From JAAGZL01 sp050290785 (lineage in GTDB: Bacteria > Pseudomonadota > Gammaproteobacteria > Chromatiales > Chromatiaceae), in contig JBNKIR010000054.1 in assembly GCA_050290785.1 (NCBI GenBank), positions 16,800 through 80,799 of the forward strand: DNA of 64,000 bases. The letters are read 5' to 3'. This document shows, piece after piece, positions 8,316 to 16,298 of the stretch (within the stretch, counting starts at the first letter, position 1; each line of letters starts with the position of its first letter). The notes beneath the pieces are model-generated. The model searched no databases. It saw only the letters and a list, made by a program, of their open reading frames with translations, and was not told the origin of the DNA. A program made the translations under genes and the position numbers.

Positions 8316-9026
8316 GTGACGTTAAAAGATATTGGACCGCGCATAATTGTGGCATTGGATTATCCTGATGCCGGTGCGGCTATGGATCTGGTTTCTGGCC
8401 TTGATCCACAACTTTGCCGACTAAAGGTAGGTAAGGAGATGTTTACAAGGTTCGGTCCAAAGTTTGTCGAACAGCTTACCTCCAGGGGTTTTGATATCTT
8501 TCTTGACCTGAAATTTCACGATATCCCCAATACGGTGGCGGCAGCCTGTGCCGCTACTGCTGATCTTGGGGTATGGATGACGAATGTCCATGCCTCCGGT
8601 GGACGCAGGATGATGGAGACGGCATATGCAAGGTTGCAACAGATGCAGAATCCACCGCTGCTTATTGCAGTTACCATCCTGACCAGCATGGAGCAACAGG
8701 ATATTGCCGAGATAGGTTATCCTGGGACGCCCCGGGAAAATGTCTTAAGACTGGCACAACTGGCGGACGTATCCGGATTGGATGGTGTGGTCTGTTCACC
8801 ACTGGAGGCGACGGATGTAAGGTCTTCTGTAGGCCAGGATTTTCGTTTGATAACACCAGGAGTAAGGCCGAAGTCATCCAAGCAGGATGATCAAAAGCGG
8901 GTCATGACTCCGGTCGATGCCATACGGGCCGGATCTGATTATCTGGTGATAGGTCGCCCGATCACCCAGGCGCCTGATCCGATGCAGGTGCTTCGCACCA
9001 TACTATCCGAGCTGGATTCGGCATAG
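8316..9026 (+). CDS. pyrF: Orotidine 5'-phosphate decarboxylase PyrF
   Basis: PyrF (236 aa) converts OMP to UMP, the last step of de novo pyrimidine synthesis. The catalytic DLKFHDIPNTV motif (Lys and Asp tetrad) is at about residues 60-70. The phosphate-binding C-terminal part with TPGVRP and VIGRPIT is present. It starts with GTG, 22 bases after lapB. It is the third gene of the conserved lapA-lapB-pyrF unit. Confidence 0.98.
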   Translation: MTLKDIGPRIIVALDYPDAGAAMDLVSGLDPQLCRLKVGKEMFTRFGPKFVEQLTSRGFDIFLDLKFHDIPNTVAAACAATADLGVWMTNVHASGGRRMMETAYARLQQMQNPPLLIAVTILTSMEQQDIAEIGYPGTPRENVLRLAQLADVSGLDGVVCSPLEATDVRSSVGQDFRLITPGVRPKSSKQDDQKRVMTPVDAIRAGSDYLVIGRPITQAPDPMQVLRTILSELDSA

Positions 9027-9152
9027 GGGTTGTTTCAGATACCTACATAGTCAATAATGCGGTAATGGAAGGTTACATGAAGCTGTAGCCCTCCGTTACA
9101 AGCGTCACCGGGATTGGTGGCTATACATTTTTAAATTCATGGAGGAATAGGT

Positions 9153-9845
9153 ATGAATACCGTTCGTTTGTTGGTCTCTGTCTGTATATTTCTGGTACTT
9201 TCCCCACTGGCTTCAGCATCCACTATCGCACCTGGTGATTTGATCATCACCGAGGTGATGGCCAATCCGGCTGCTGCCTCTGATACGACTGGTGAGTGGT
9301 TTGAACTGCATAATCTCACTGGCAATAGTCTGAACCTGGATGGGTTGACTCTGTCTGATAGTTCTTCAAATATGCATCTTATCGATAATGGCGGTTCACT
9401 TAGCATAGATCCATTCGGCTATCTGGTGCTGGGGCGAAGTTCTGATAAGACTGTAAATGGTGGCTACACCCCCGACTATGTATATGCCAACTTTGTTCTT
9501 TCCAACAGCAGCGATCAGATAATCATAAGCAGTGCTGGAGTAGAGATAGTGCGGCTTGAGTATTCCACAGGTTTTGCTGTTGCAGGCAAAAGTCAGGAGT
9601 TGACGGGTACCATTGTTGGGTTTGCGCTCGATAACACGAACTTTACATCGAGTGTAAACAATTTTGGCGATGGTGATTATGGTACTCCCGGGCAGTCTGG
9701 CGCCTCCAGCTGGAAGCTTGATGCCAGTCCGGTACCGTTGCCAGCGGCATTCTGGCTGTTCGCTTCTGGAGTGGTATGGCTGATCGGGATAGTGAAAAAA
9801 AGGCCTGCGCTAGCGCAGGCCTCAACAGCCTATAGCATTGCCTAA
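9153..9845 (+). CDS. Exported lamin-tail-domain protein with VPLPA-CTERM sorting signal
   Basis: This 230-residue protein has a signal peptide (cleavage after about residue 23, ASA). A lamin-tail domain follows (about 25-165) with the family start LIITEVMANP and GEWFELHN. A short linker leads to a C-terminal VPLPAAFWLF segment, a hydrophobic stretch and a KKR patch, which match the VPLPA-CTERM sorting signal. Such proteins are thought to be processed by an exosortase (XrtD type) and displayed or secreted. GGAGGAA precedes the ATG. The last dozen codons after the KKR patch coincide with the opposing gene's terminator hairpin, giving an unusual extra tail. No exosortase gene lies in the window. 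The biological role of the protein is unknown. Confidence 0.82.
   Translation: MNTVRLLVSVCIFLVLSPLASASTIAPGDLIITEVMANPAAASDTTGEWFELHNLTGNSLNLDGLTLSDSSSNMHLIDNGGSLSIDPFGYLVLGRSSDKTVNGGYTPDYVYANFVLSNSSDQIIISSAGVEIVRLEYSTGFAVAGKSQELTGTIVGFALDNTNFTSSVNNFGDGDYGTPGQSGASSWKLDASPVPLPAAFWLFASGVVWLIGIVKKRPALAQASTAYSIA
9794..9822 (-). terminator. Intrinsic terminator of the BA14K-like gene, inside the opposing coding region
   Basis: AGGCCTGCGC (9801-9810), TA, GCGCAGGCCT (9813-9822) form a perfect 10-bp inverted repeat. On the minus strand the stem is followed directly by seven T (complement of 9794-9800), which makes a strong terminator for 9842-10216. It lies within the 3' coding end of the lamin-tail gene. 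Confidence 0.85.
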
Positions 9846-10216
9846 TAATAGGGTGAAACACACTGGCGACGTGGGCCATAATAGGGTTGAAAGGTGTTGT
9901 CGTAGGCGCGATAAGAGCGGTATCTGTTATAACACCAGTTTACATGGGAATTTCCGTAGTATCTTCCTTGATAATTTTGTCGTTGTTGATTCTGGTTGTA
10001 TAACATGGTGCCTAGAACTATGGCACCGAGTGCAATGGCGGTATTCCTTCTGCCCTTGTGGCCCACTTTGATAAATGAGCCATTGTCATATGCGATTGCT
10101 TCACTGCTGACCACTTGGTCACCGTATGTCTGCTGTGCACTGGTGATACCAGGTGAGATGCATATAACCATGATTGCAGATATCGCGCCGAGGTATAGTG
10201 ATCTTAATCTGCTCAT
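9842..10216 (-). CDS. Small exported BA14K-like protein
   Basis: This 124-residue protein has a signal peptide (about 1-27). A hydrophobic segment (IALGAIVLGTMLY, about 61-73) and a Gln/Tyr-rich linker follow. The C-terminal motif HVNWCYNRYRSY...GPRRQC fits the BA14K family (HVxWCxxRYRSYdp...G.rr.C). The founding member was described as a lectin-like immunoreactive protein of Brucella; the function here is unknown. Two Cys (about 93 and 119) could form a disulfide. Its stop codon overlaps the stop of the opposing lamin-tail gene by two bases. The family call rests on the motif alone. Confidence 0.65.
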   Translation of the reverse strand: MSRLRSLYLGAISAIMVICISPGITSAQQTYGDQVVSSEAIAYDNGSFIKVGHKGRRNTAIALGAIVLGTMLYNQNQQRQNYQGRYYGNSHVNWCYNRYRSYRAYDNTFQPYYGPRRQCVSPYY

Positions 10217-10359
10217 CGTATTCTCCCTAACTCAATCAGTACGTCCAACCAATACACTTAAAGTGTAGGACAGCGAACGGTTTTTCGCCTGAGTAATATG
10301 GGTAGACAATGAGTTGAATTGGCTTGGAATTGCTAACTGCCTGAAAAGGCGCAATTATT

Positions 10360-10380
10360 ATCAGGATTTATAATCCTGAT
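10360..10380. other. AT-rich hairpin downstream of smpB
   Basis: ATCAGGATT (10360-10368), TAT, AATCCTGAT (10372-10380) is a perfect 9-bp stem with a 3-base loop, 14 bases after the smpB stop. There is no clear T-run on the minus strand. It may stabilise the smpB mRNA end or act as a weak terminator. Confidence 0.45.
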
Positions 10381-10393
10381 CTGTATTCCTAGC

Positions 10394-10876
10394 TCATCTA
10401 TGTTTGAGGATGCGCTGCTTATCGCGCTGCCAGTCGCGCTCCTTTTCCGTGGCACGCTTGTCATACATCTTTTTACCTTTGGCCAGGCCGATCTCCAGCT
10501 TGGCCATCCCTTTTTTCCAGTACATGGCCAGCGGCACCAGGGTATACCCCCTACGTTCCACCTGTCCGATGAGTTTATCCAGTTCCCTGCGATGCATCAG
10601 GAGTTTACGGGTACGCACCGGATCGGCGTATATGTGTTTGGATGCGGTCGGTAGGGGGGTTATATGGGCACCAAATAGAAAGGCCTCTCCCTCCTTTATG
10701 GTTACATAGCTCTCTTTCAACTGCAGCCTGCCTTCCCGCAGGCTCTTGACCTCCCAGCCTTGCAGGGCAATGCCGGCCTCATACCTCTCCTCTATGAAGT
10801 ATTCATGCTTGGCCTGTTTATTCAGGGCAATGGTGCTGCCGCCCTGGCCGGACTTGTTCTTTGCTTTCTTCGCCAT
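10394..10876 (-). CDS. smpB: SsrA-binding protein SmpB
   Basis: SmpB (160 aa) binds tmRNA and brings it to stalled ribosomes for trans-translation. The sequence shows the family core NKQAKHEYFIEERYEAGI, LQGWEVKSLREGR and the RKLLMHRRE region. The basic tail ending in KQRILKH folds in the mRNA channel. The start MAKKAK at 10876 is chosen because similarity begins there; the same frame extends upstream without similarity. No ssrA (tmRNA) gene was recognised next to it. It is divergent from the NSS transporter across about 190 bases. Confidence 0.97.
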   Translation of the reverse strand: MAKKAKNKSGQGGSTIALNKQAKHEYFIEERYEAGIALQGWEVKSLREGRLQLKESYVTIKEGEAFLFGAHITPLPTASKHIYADPVRTRKLLMHRRELDKLIGQVERRGYTLVPLAMYWKKGMAKLEIGLAKGKKMYDKRATEKERDWQRDKQRILKHR

Positions 10877-11065
10877 GGCGGGCATTTTACGGTCTTTTGT
10901 CCCATAAACCAGTATATGGGGCCAAAAAAGTTTCAACCTTGTCCTGGGAGGGATTTTAATTGAGAATAAAGGGCATTCTGAGCGAACGTACCCAGGTCTC
11001 GATTTTCTACTACCTGCCACGATAATGCTGGATGGCCTGGGAAAAAAATATAATAGGAAAACAGT

Positions 11066-12475
11066 ATGACTGAACACACCTCTATCCATGGTCAGTGGTC
11101 AAATCGTCTCATGTTCATCCTGGCAGCAACCGGTTCAGCGGTTGGGCTGGGTAATATCTGGAAATTCCCCTATATCACCGGCGAGAACGGAGGTGGCGCG
11201 TTTGTGGCGATCTATCTGATCTGCATCGCCATTGTCGGTGTGCCCATTATGATGGCTGAGATAATGTTGGGCCGAAGAGGGCGTCAAAGTCCAATCAATA
11301 CCATGCGCACCCTTGCCGCTGCTGAGAATGCAGGCAGGAGATGGGTTTTGCTGGGATGGGGAGGCGTTATAGCTGGTTTTCTGATCCTCTCTTATTACAG
11401 TGTGATCGCTGGCTGGGCCCTTTCATACGTAGTGCGTACTGCCGCCGGTATATTTACCGGCGTTACTGCCGATGGCGTAAAGAGTATATTCAGCGGATTG
11501 ATCGGGGATCCGGAACGTCTTCTGGCGTGGCACACCCTGTTCATGGTGATGTGTATGGTAGTGGTGGCCAGAGGGGTACAGCACGGCCTGGAGAAGGCGG
11601 TACGTATCCTGATGCCGGCCCTGTTTATCCTGCTACTGGTTCTGCTGGGTTATGCCTACAACACTGATGCCTTTCAGCAGGGGCTGGATTTTCTCTTCAC
11701 CCCTGATTTTACCAAGGTGTTCTACAGATGTGAGATTGTGAATGAGGTGCAGGAGTGTGCCTTTAATGGCGGGCCTATGTTGATAGCGATGGGCCATGCA
11801 TTTTTTACACTCAGCCTGGGTATGGGCGCCATCATGGTCTATGGCTCATATATGCCACAGAAAAGTTCTATCACCGGTTCTGCATTGATGATCGCATTGC
11901 TGGATACGGTTGTCGCACTTCTGGCCGGGATGGCTATATTCCCAATTGTTTTTGCCAATGGCCTGGAGCCTGGTTCCGGGCCGGGACTCATCTTTCAGAC
12001 ACTACCTATCGCATTTGGGGCCATGCCTGGCGGTGTGGCCTTTGGCACCATGTTTTTCATCCTGTTGGTATTTGCCGCCTGGACCTCTGGGATCTCTCTG
12101 ATTGAGCCAGCAGTGGCCTGGCTGGTGGAGAATCGAGGGATGAGTAGGATAAGGGCGTCAATATGGGTTGGTATTTCGGTATGGCTTCTTGGCCTGGGTA
12201 CGGTATTTTCATTCAATATATGGTCTGGAGAAGAATATCAGCTGTTTGGAAAGACCTTCTTCGATATACTGGATTATCTCACGGCCAATATAATGCTGCC
12301 TCTGGGTGGTCTGTTAATAGCCATATTTGCCGGGAGATTTATGACCAGAAGCTCATCGGTGGACGAGTTTAATCTGGGAGATGGAATTATTTACGGGATT
12401 TGGCGAATCTTAATAAGATACATAACGCCGGTCGCCGTGGTTATTGTCTTCTTAAACGCAATTGGAGTTGTTTGA
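11066..12475 (+). CDS. Sodium-dependent transporter of the NSS (neurotransmitter:sodium symporter) family
   Basis: This 469-residue membrane protein belongs to the NSS/SNF family of LeuT-like sodium symporters. Helix 1 shows the conserved unwound GSAVGLGNIWKFPY segment that binds sodium and substrate. About eleven hydrophobic helices follow, the usual number in bacterial members. Substrates of bacterial relatives are amino acids; the substrate here cannot be told from sequence. It is followed without a gap by ratA, so it may share a transcript with it, although the functions are unrelated. Confidence 0.92.
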   Translation: MTEHTSIHGQWSNRLMFILAATGSAVGLGNIWKFPYITGENGGGAFVAIYLICIAIVGVPIMMAEIMLGRRGRQSPINTMRTLAAAENAGRRWVLLGWGGVIAGFLILSYYSVIAGWALSYVVRTAAGIFTGVTADGVKSIFSGLIGDPERLLAWHTLFMVMCMVVVARGVQHGLEKAVRILMPALFILLLVLLGYAYNTDAFQQGLDFLFTPDFTKVFYRCEIVNEVQECAFNGGPMLIAMGHAFFTLSLGMGAIMVYGSYMPQKSSITGSALMIALLDTVVALLAGMAIFPIVFANGLEPGSGPGLIFQTLPIAFGAMPGGVAFGTMFFILLVFAAWTSGISLIEPAVAWLVENRGMSRIRASIWVGISVWLLGLGTVFSFNIWSGEEYQLFGKTFFDILDYLTANIMLPLGGLLIAIFAGRFMTRSSSVDEFNLGDGIIYGIWRILIRYITPVAVVIVFLNAIGVV

Positions 12476-12922
12476 TTGGCTGTTATCAAAAAATCTGCTC
12501 TGGTGATGTATTCCGCCAAACAGATGTTTGATCTGGTAAATGATGTAGAATCCTATCCTGAGTTTCTGCCCTGGTGTAGCTCCACTACTCTGCTGTCACG
12601 TACCGAAGATCAGGTATGCGCTGAGCTGGAGGTGTCCAGGATCGGAATAAGTCAGAGATTCTCTACATGTAACAGAATGGTTCCAGGTGAATACATGGAG
12701 ATTGAACTGGTCGAAGGTCCGTTCAAACATCTGAGGGGTAGATGGGATTTCAGGGCCCTGCGCGATGATGCGTGTAAAGTCGAACTGGAGTTGGATTTCG
12801 ATTTTTCAGGAAAATTAATAAATGCCGCTTTCGGGGCGGTATTTCACCAGGTTGCGAACACGCTAGTGGACGCATTCTGCATAAGAGCTGAAGAGGTATA
12901 CGGTAGTGAAAGAGCATATTGA
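12476..12922 (+). CDS. ratA: RatA family protein (START/Coq10-like, ribosome association toxin family)
   Basis: This 148-residue single-domain START-fold protein matches the RatA/YfjG/Coq10 family: SALVMYSAKQMFDLVNDVESYPEFLPWC at the N-terminus and the typical GPFKHLRGRWDF segment. E. coli RatA was reported to block 70S assembly, while eukaryotic Coq10 homologues bind ubiquinone; either role is possible. The start is a TTG immediately after the NSS stop. The following rnfH gene overlaps by 17 bases, as in the common ratA-ratB pair. Confidence 0.85.
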   Translation: MAVIKKSALVMYSAKQMFDLVNDVESYPEFLPWCSSTTLLSRTEDQVCAELEVSRIGISQRFSTCNRMVPGEYMEIELVEGPFKHLRGRWDFRALRDDACKVELELDFDFSGKLINAAFGAVFHQVANTLVDAFCIRAEEVYGSERAY

Positions 12923-13196
12923 AGTGGAAGTGGCCTATGCCACGCCAAAAGAACAGATGATTGTAAAGATCTCAGGCGAGAAGGGTATGGATATCAAATC
13001 TGCTATTGCCCAATCCAAGATCATCGAGAAATTTCCAGAGATAGATCCGGAAACTGCCAAGGTGGGCATATATGGCAAGGGGGTGACCATGGATCATGTC
13101 CTTTGCACCGGTGACAGGGTAGAGATCTACCGTGAGCTTATCGCCGACCCGAAGGCGGCACGCAAGAAGAAGGCGGCACAAAAAGACGATGAATAG
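12906..13196 (+). CDS. RnfH/RatB family ubiquitin-fold protein
   Basis: This 96-residue protein belongs to the UPF0125/RnfH (RatB) family of small beta-grasp proteins: IEVEVAYATPKEQ at the start, then VGIYGKGVTMDHVL.GDRVEIYR. The name RnfH comes from rnf clusters, but no rnf gene is here and the true role is unclear. The pairing with ratA is very common. It starts with GTG inside the ratA end and terminates before a clear hairpin. Confidence 0.88.
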   Translation: MKEHIEVEVAYATPKEQMIVKISGEKGMDIKSAIAQSKIIEKFPEIDPETAKVGIYGKGVTMDHVLCTGDRVEIYRELIADPKAARKKKAAQKDDE

Positions 13197-13227
13197 GCTG
13201 AGTGACTGAAAAGTTGCTTGACAGTTA

Positions 13228-13255
13228 AAAGCCGGTCACCTCAGTGTCCGGCTTT
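13228..13255. terminator. Bidirectional terminator between rnfH and the epimerase gene
   Basis: AAAGCCGG (13228-13235) and CCGGCTTT (13248-13255) form an 8-bp stem with a 12-base loop. T-rich sequence lies on the plus-strand side, and A's on the other side give T's on the minus strand. It separates convergent transcripts. Confidence 0.8.
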
Positions 13256-13269
13256 GTTATATCTATAAT

Positions 13270-14277
13270 TTATACCTGATAGTACCCTCTATACCATTCC
13301 ACAAATTTAGCGATACCTTCCTCAACACTGGTGGCCGGTTTATATCCGGTATCCTCGACCAGGGCCTCTACGTTTGCGTAGGTATCCGGTACATCCCCCG
13401 GTTGCAGCGGCAGCAGGTTCTGTTCGGCCTTTTTTCCCAGGCACTCTTCCAGCACGGCTATGTAGTGCTTTAGCTCAACCGGATTGTTATTGCCGATATT
13501 GTAGAGACGATAGGGGGCCATGCTGGTAGCCGAATCCGGATTGGCACCACTCCAGTTTGGGTTTGGGTCCGCAACCCGATCCAGGGTGCGGATTACGCCT
13601 TCCACTATGTCGTCGATATATGTGAAATCGCGGCGGTGGTTACCGTAGTTGAAGACATTTATCGGTTCACCAGCAAGTATGCTCTTGGTGAACAGAAACA
13701 GGGCCATATCAGGACGGCCCCAGGGACCATACACAGTAAAGAAACGTAGACCGGTTGCCGGAAGCTGATACAGATGGCTGTAGGTGTGGGCCATCAGTTC
13801 ATTGGCCTTTTTGCTTGCCGCATACAGGCTCAAAGGGTGGTCGACATTGTCATGCACAGAGAACGGCATGTTGGTGTTGGCGCCATAGACAGAACTGCTG
13901 GAGGCGTATACCAGGTGTTCCACATCGTTGTGTCTGCATCCTTCCAGGATATTTCCAAATCCAACCAGGTTGGTATCTATATAACTCTGTGGGTTCTCAA
14001 TGGAGTATCTGACACCGGCCTGGGCAGCCAGATTGACGACGCGATGGGGTTTGTATTTGGCAAATGCGTCCGCGACCGCCTGTCTGTCCTCCAGGTTTAT
14101 ACGTAGATCGGTATAGCCTGGGTGATCAACGGTACGGGCCAGGCGCGCTTTTTTCAGATTTACGTCGTAATAGTCATTGAGACAATCGAGTCCGATAACT
14201 TCATCTCCACGTTCCAATAGGCGCAGTGATAGAGCGGAACCAATGAACCCGGCGCTTCCCGTAACCAAAACCTTCAT
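13270..14277 (-). CDS. UDP-sugar epimerase, UDP-glucuronate 4-epimerase type (SDR family)
   Basis: This 335-residue short-chain dehydrogenase/reductase has the NAD motif GSAGFIG (about residues 7-13). A Ser-rich segment YASSSSVYG precedes the catalytic YAASK pair (about 151-155), and RFFTVYGPWGRPDM is typical of UDP-glucuronate 4-epimerases (CapI/LpsL type). The expected reaction is UDP-GlcA to UDP-GalA for capsule, O-antigen or other envelope glycans. The gene lies 30 bases after a UDP-sugar dehydrogenase on the same strand, consistent with one pathway. The exact sugar (GlcA or an N-acetylated form) is inferred. Confidence 0.85.
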   Translation of the reverse strand: MKVLVTGSAGFIGSALSLRLLERGDEVIGLDCLNDYYDVNLKKARLARTVDHPGYTDLRINLEDRQAVADAFAKYKPHRVVNLAAQAGVRYSIENPQSYIDTNLVGFGNILEGCRHNDVEHLVYASSSSVYGANTNMPFSVHDNVDHPLSLYAASKKANELMAHTYSHLYQLPATGLRFFTVYGPWGRPDMALFLFTKSILAGEPINVFNYGNHRRDFTYIDDIVEGVIRTLDRVADPNPNWSGANPDSATSMAPYRLYNIGNNNPVELKHYIAVLEECLGKKAEQNLLPLQPGDVPDTYANVEALVEDTGYKPATSVEEGIAKFVEWYRGYYQV

Positions 14278-14306
14278 GCTTTATAAAACTCCAATCTGTC
14301 TGTGTT

Positions 14307-15584
14307 CTAAAGACGTCCATCCACCATATCTTTCGGCAGGATGTGTTTTACATCGTATATAACTGAGTTAGCCGTCCCAAACTCACGAATCCTGTCTGCA
14401 CCCAGTTGCTTAAACTCATCATGCGCAACGGCAATGACTACGGCCTGATAATGTCCAAGTTTAGGCTCATCTATAAGACCAATGCCATACTCTTTATTGG
14501 CTTCATCGGGATCGGCCCATGGGTCATATACATCTACACCGGTTCCGTAGCTTTCAAACTCAGCGATCATGTCCGCTACTTTGGTATTACGCAGATCGTT
14601 GCAGTTTTCCTTGAAGGTAAGCCCCAGGACCAGGATATTGCTGTCGGCAACGGAGATCCCTTTCTTGATCATCATCTTTATGATAACGCCAACTATATAT
14701 CTGCCCATGCTGTCATTTATACGACGACCGGAAAGGATGACCTCAGGCTGATGTCCTATGGCCTGGGCCTTGTGGGTCAGGTAATAGGGATCAACGCCTA
14801 TACAGTGACCACCAACGAGTCCTGGGCGGAAGGGGAGAAAATTCCACTTACTGCCGGCCGCCTCCAGTACCTCAAGGGTGTCTATTCCCATACGGTTGAA
14901 GATTATGGCGAGTTCGTTGACTAATGCGATGTTTAGATCGCGTTGGGTGTTTTCGATTACCTTGGCGGCCTCGGCGACCTTGATGCTACTGGCCTTGAGG
15001 GTGCCTGCGGTGATGATGCTGCGGTAGAGTTCGTCGATAAAGTCAGCCACCTCAGCTGTCGATCCGGAAGTGACTTTCAGTATATTCGGCAGTCGGTGCT
15101 CTTTATCTCCTGGATTTATCCGCTCAGGACTATAGCCTACAAAGAAGTCCTGGTTGTATCTCAAACCAGATTCTGCTTCCAGGATCGGGACGCACACCTC
15201 TTCCGTGGCACCTGGAAAGACCGTTGATTCGTATATTGCTATATCGCCTTTTTTTAGGACCTTTCCGACGGTATTGCTGGCGGAGATGATTGGGCCTAGA
15301 TCCGGCTGCTTGTGTTCATCTATGGGTGTGGGGACGGTCACGATATAGATGTTGCAATCCGCAAGCTGTGAATTCTGATCTGTGAATGTCAGATTCGATA
15401 CCTGTGCCAGCTCTTCCGGCTCAACCTCAAGGGTGGAATCATTGCCATTGATGAGTTGATCGATACGGACCCTGTTGATATCAAACCCCAGGGTGGGATA
15501 TTTCTTGCCAAACTCAACTGCAAGTGGCAGCCCCACATAGCCCAGGCCGATAACAGCAATTTTTGCATCATCAAGCTTTAACAT
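14307..15584 (-). CDS. Nucleotide-sugar dehydrogenase (TviB/WbpO type)
   Basis: This 425-residue protein oxidises a UDP-hexose at C6 to the uronic acid using NAD in two steps. It has the Rossmann motif VIGLGYVGLPLAVEF, the PTPID segment, and the catalytic Cys in GGHCIGVDPYYL. It resembles the TviB/WbpO branch, which acts on UDP-GlcNAc or UDP-GalNAc, more than the UDP-glucose branch. Start MLKLDD at 15584 is preferred over the ATG 12 bases upstream; both fit. It is the first gene of a two-gene unit with the epimerase. Confidence 0.85.
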   Translation of the reverse strand: MLKLDDAKIAVIGLGYVGLPLAVEFGKKYPTLGFDINRVRIDQLINGNDSTLEVEPEELAQVSNLTFTDQNSQLADCNIYIVTVPTPIDEHKQPDLGPIISASNTVGKVLKKGDIAIYESTVFPGATEEVCVPILEAESGLRYNQDFFVGYSPERINPGDKEHRLPNILKVTSGSTAEVADFIDELYRSIITAGTLKASSIKVAEAAKVIENTQRDLNIALVNELAIIFNRMGIDTLEVLEAAGSKWNFLPFRPGLVGGHCIGVDPYYLTHKAQAIGHQPEVILSGRRINDSMGRYIVGVIIKMMIKKGISVADSNILVLGLTFKENCNDLRNTKVADMIAEFESYGTGVDVYDPWADPDEANKEYGIGLIDEPKLGHYQAVVIAVAHDEFKQLGADRIREFGTANSVIYDVKHILPKDMVDGRL

Positions 15585-15632
15585 TCTATCCATCATCCGT
15601 AGTTGTGTATTTTGTGCTATCCGTCAGTGTGT

Positions 15633-16022
15633 CTAAGGCAGCTCTACCGGCACAGGAGGCTGCCAGCCAGCTGCACGGTGTTCAACCACCACTGTGGTGT
15701 AGATGCCGCCTCTAACGTTGAATATGGCCGTTAATCGCATAAACCTTGGATTGGTTGCCTTGACCAGATCCTGCAGGATCTGATTGGTGACATCTTCGTG
15801 GAATGCGCCTTCATCACGAAACGACCAGACATAGAGTTTGAGGGATTTGAGTTCGACGCAGAGCCTGTCCGGGATATATTCCAGGGTAAGTTCGGCAAAG
15901 TCCGGCTGCCCTGTTTTGGGGCAGAGACAGGTGAATTCAGGTACCTGGATACGGATGGTGTAATCGTTTTCCTGCTGAGGGTTCTCAAATACCTCCAGCT
16001 CTTTCGTAGGTTTGGTTGGCAT
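15633..16022 (-). CDS. queF: NADPH-dependent 7-cyano-7-deazaguanine (preQ0) reductase QueF, type I
   Basis: QueF (129 aa) reduces preQ0 to preQ1 for queuosine tRNA modification. The short, single-domain length fits the type I subfamily. The catalytic Cys lies in FTCLCPKTGQPDF. The QueF motif for NADPH follows as ELKSLKLYVWSFRDEGAFHE, with the catalytic Asp and Glu/His. It starts with ATG and is divergent from smc across about 280 bases. No other queuosine gene is in the window. Confidence 0.95.
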   Translation of the reverse strand: MPTKPTKELEVFENPQQENDYTIRIQVPEFTCLCPKTGQPDFAELTLEYIPDRLCVELKSLKLYVWSFRDEGAFHEDVTNQILQDLVKATNPRFMRLTAIFNVRGGIYTTVVVEHRAAGWQPPVPVELP

Positions 16023-16251
16023 GTGTATAAGATCAGATAATTTAAGAAATTTGGTTGCTGATTATACGTAACAACCTGTAACTACTCCATTATTGATTTG
16101 GCATGACCCCGTCGTCTTATATGTTCAATTTATCCCGATTTGCGGGGATCGTAACCAGATTAAATTTTTGACAGATGGATATTGGTCTATTATGCGTTAA
16201 AACATTTAAAAAACATAAAGATATGCATGTAACTTAATGTTTATTATCTTG

Positions 16252-16266
16252 CACAAGAAGCTTGTG
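16252..16266. promoter_or_regulatory. Short palindrome upstream of smc
   Basis: CACAAG (16252-16257), AAG, CTTGTG (16261-16266) is a perfect 6-bp inverted repeat ending 32 bases before the smc start. It sits in the AT-rich queF-smc intergenic region (16023-16298). It could be an operator or occur by chance; nothing else was recognised in this region. Confidence 0.3.
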
Positions 16267-16298
16267 TATAACCCACTCAAACTGTATCTTAGGCGCCC

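Noticed and set aside
10877..11089. N-terminal extension of smpB upstream to 11089
   Set aside because: It would overlap the divergent NSS gene and has no similarity to SmpB, which begins at MAKKAK.
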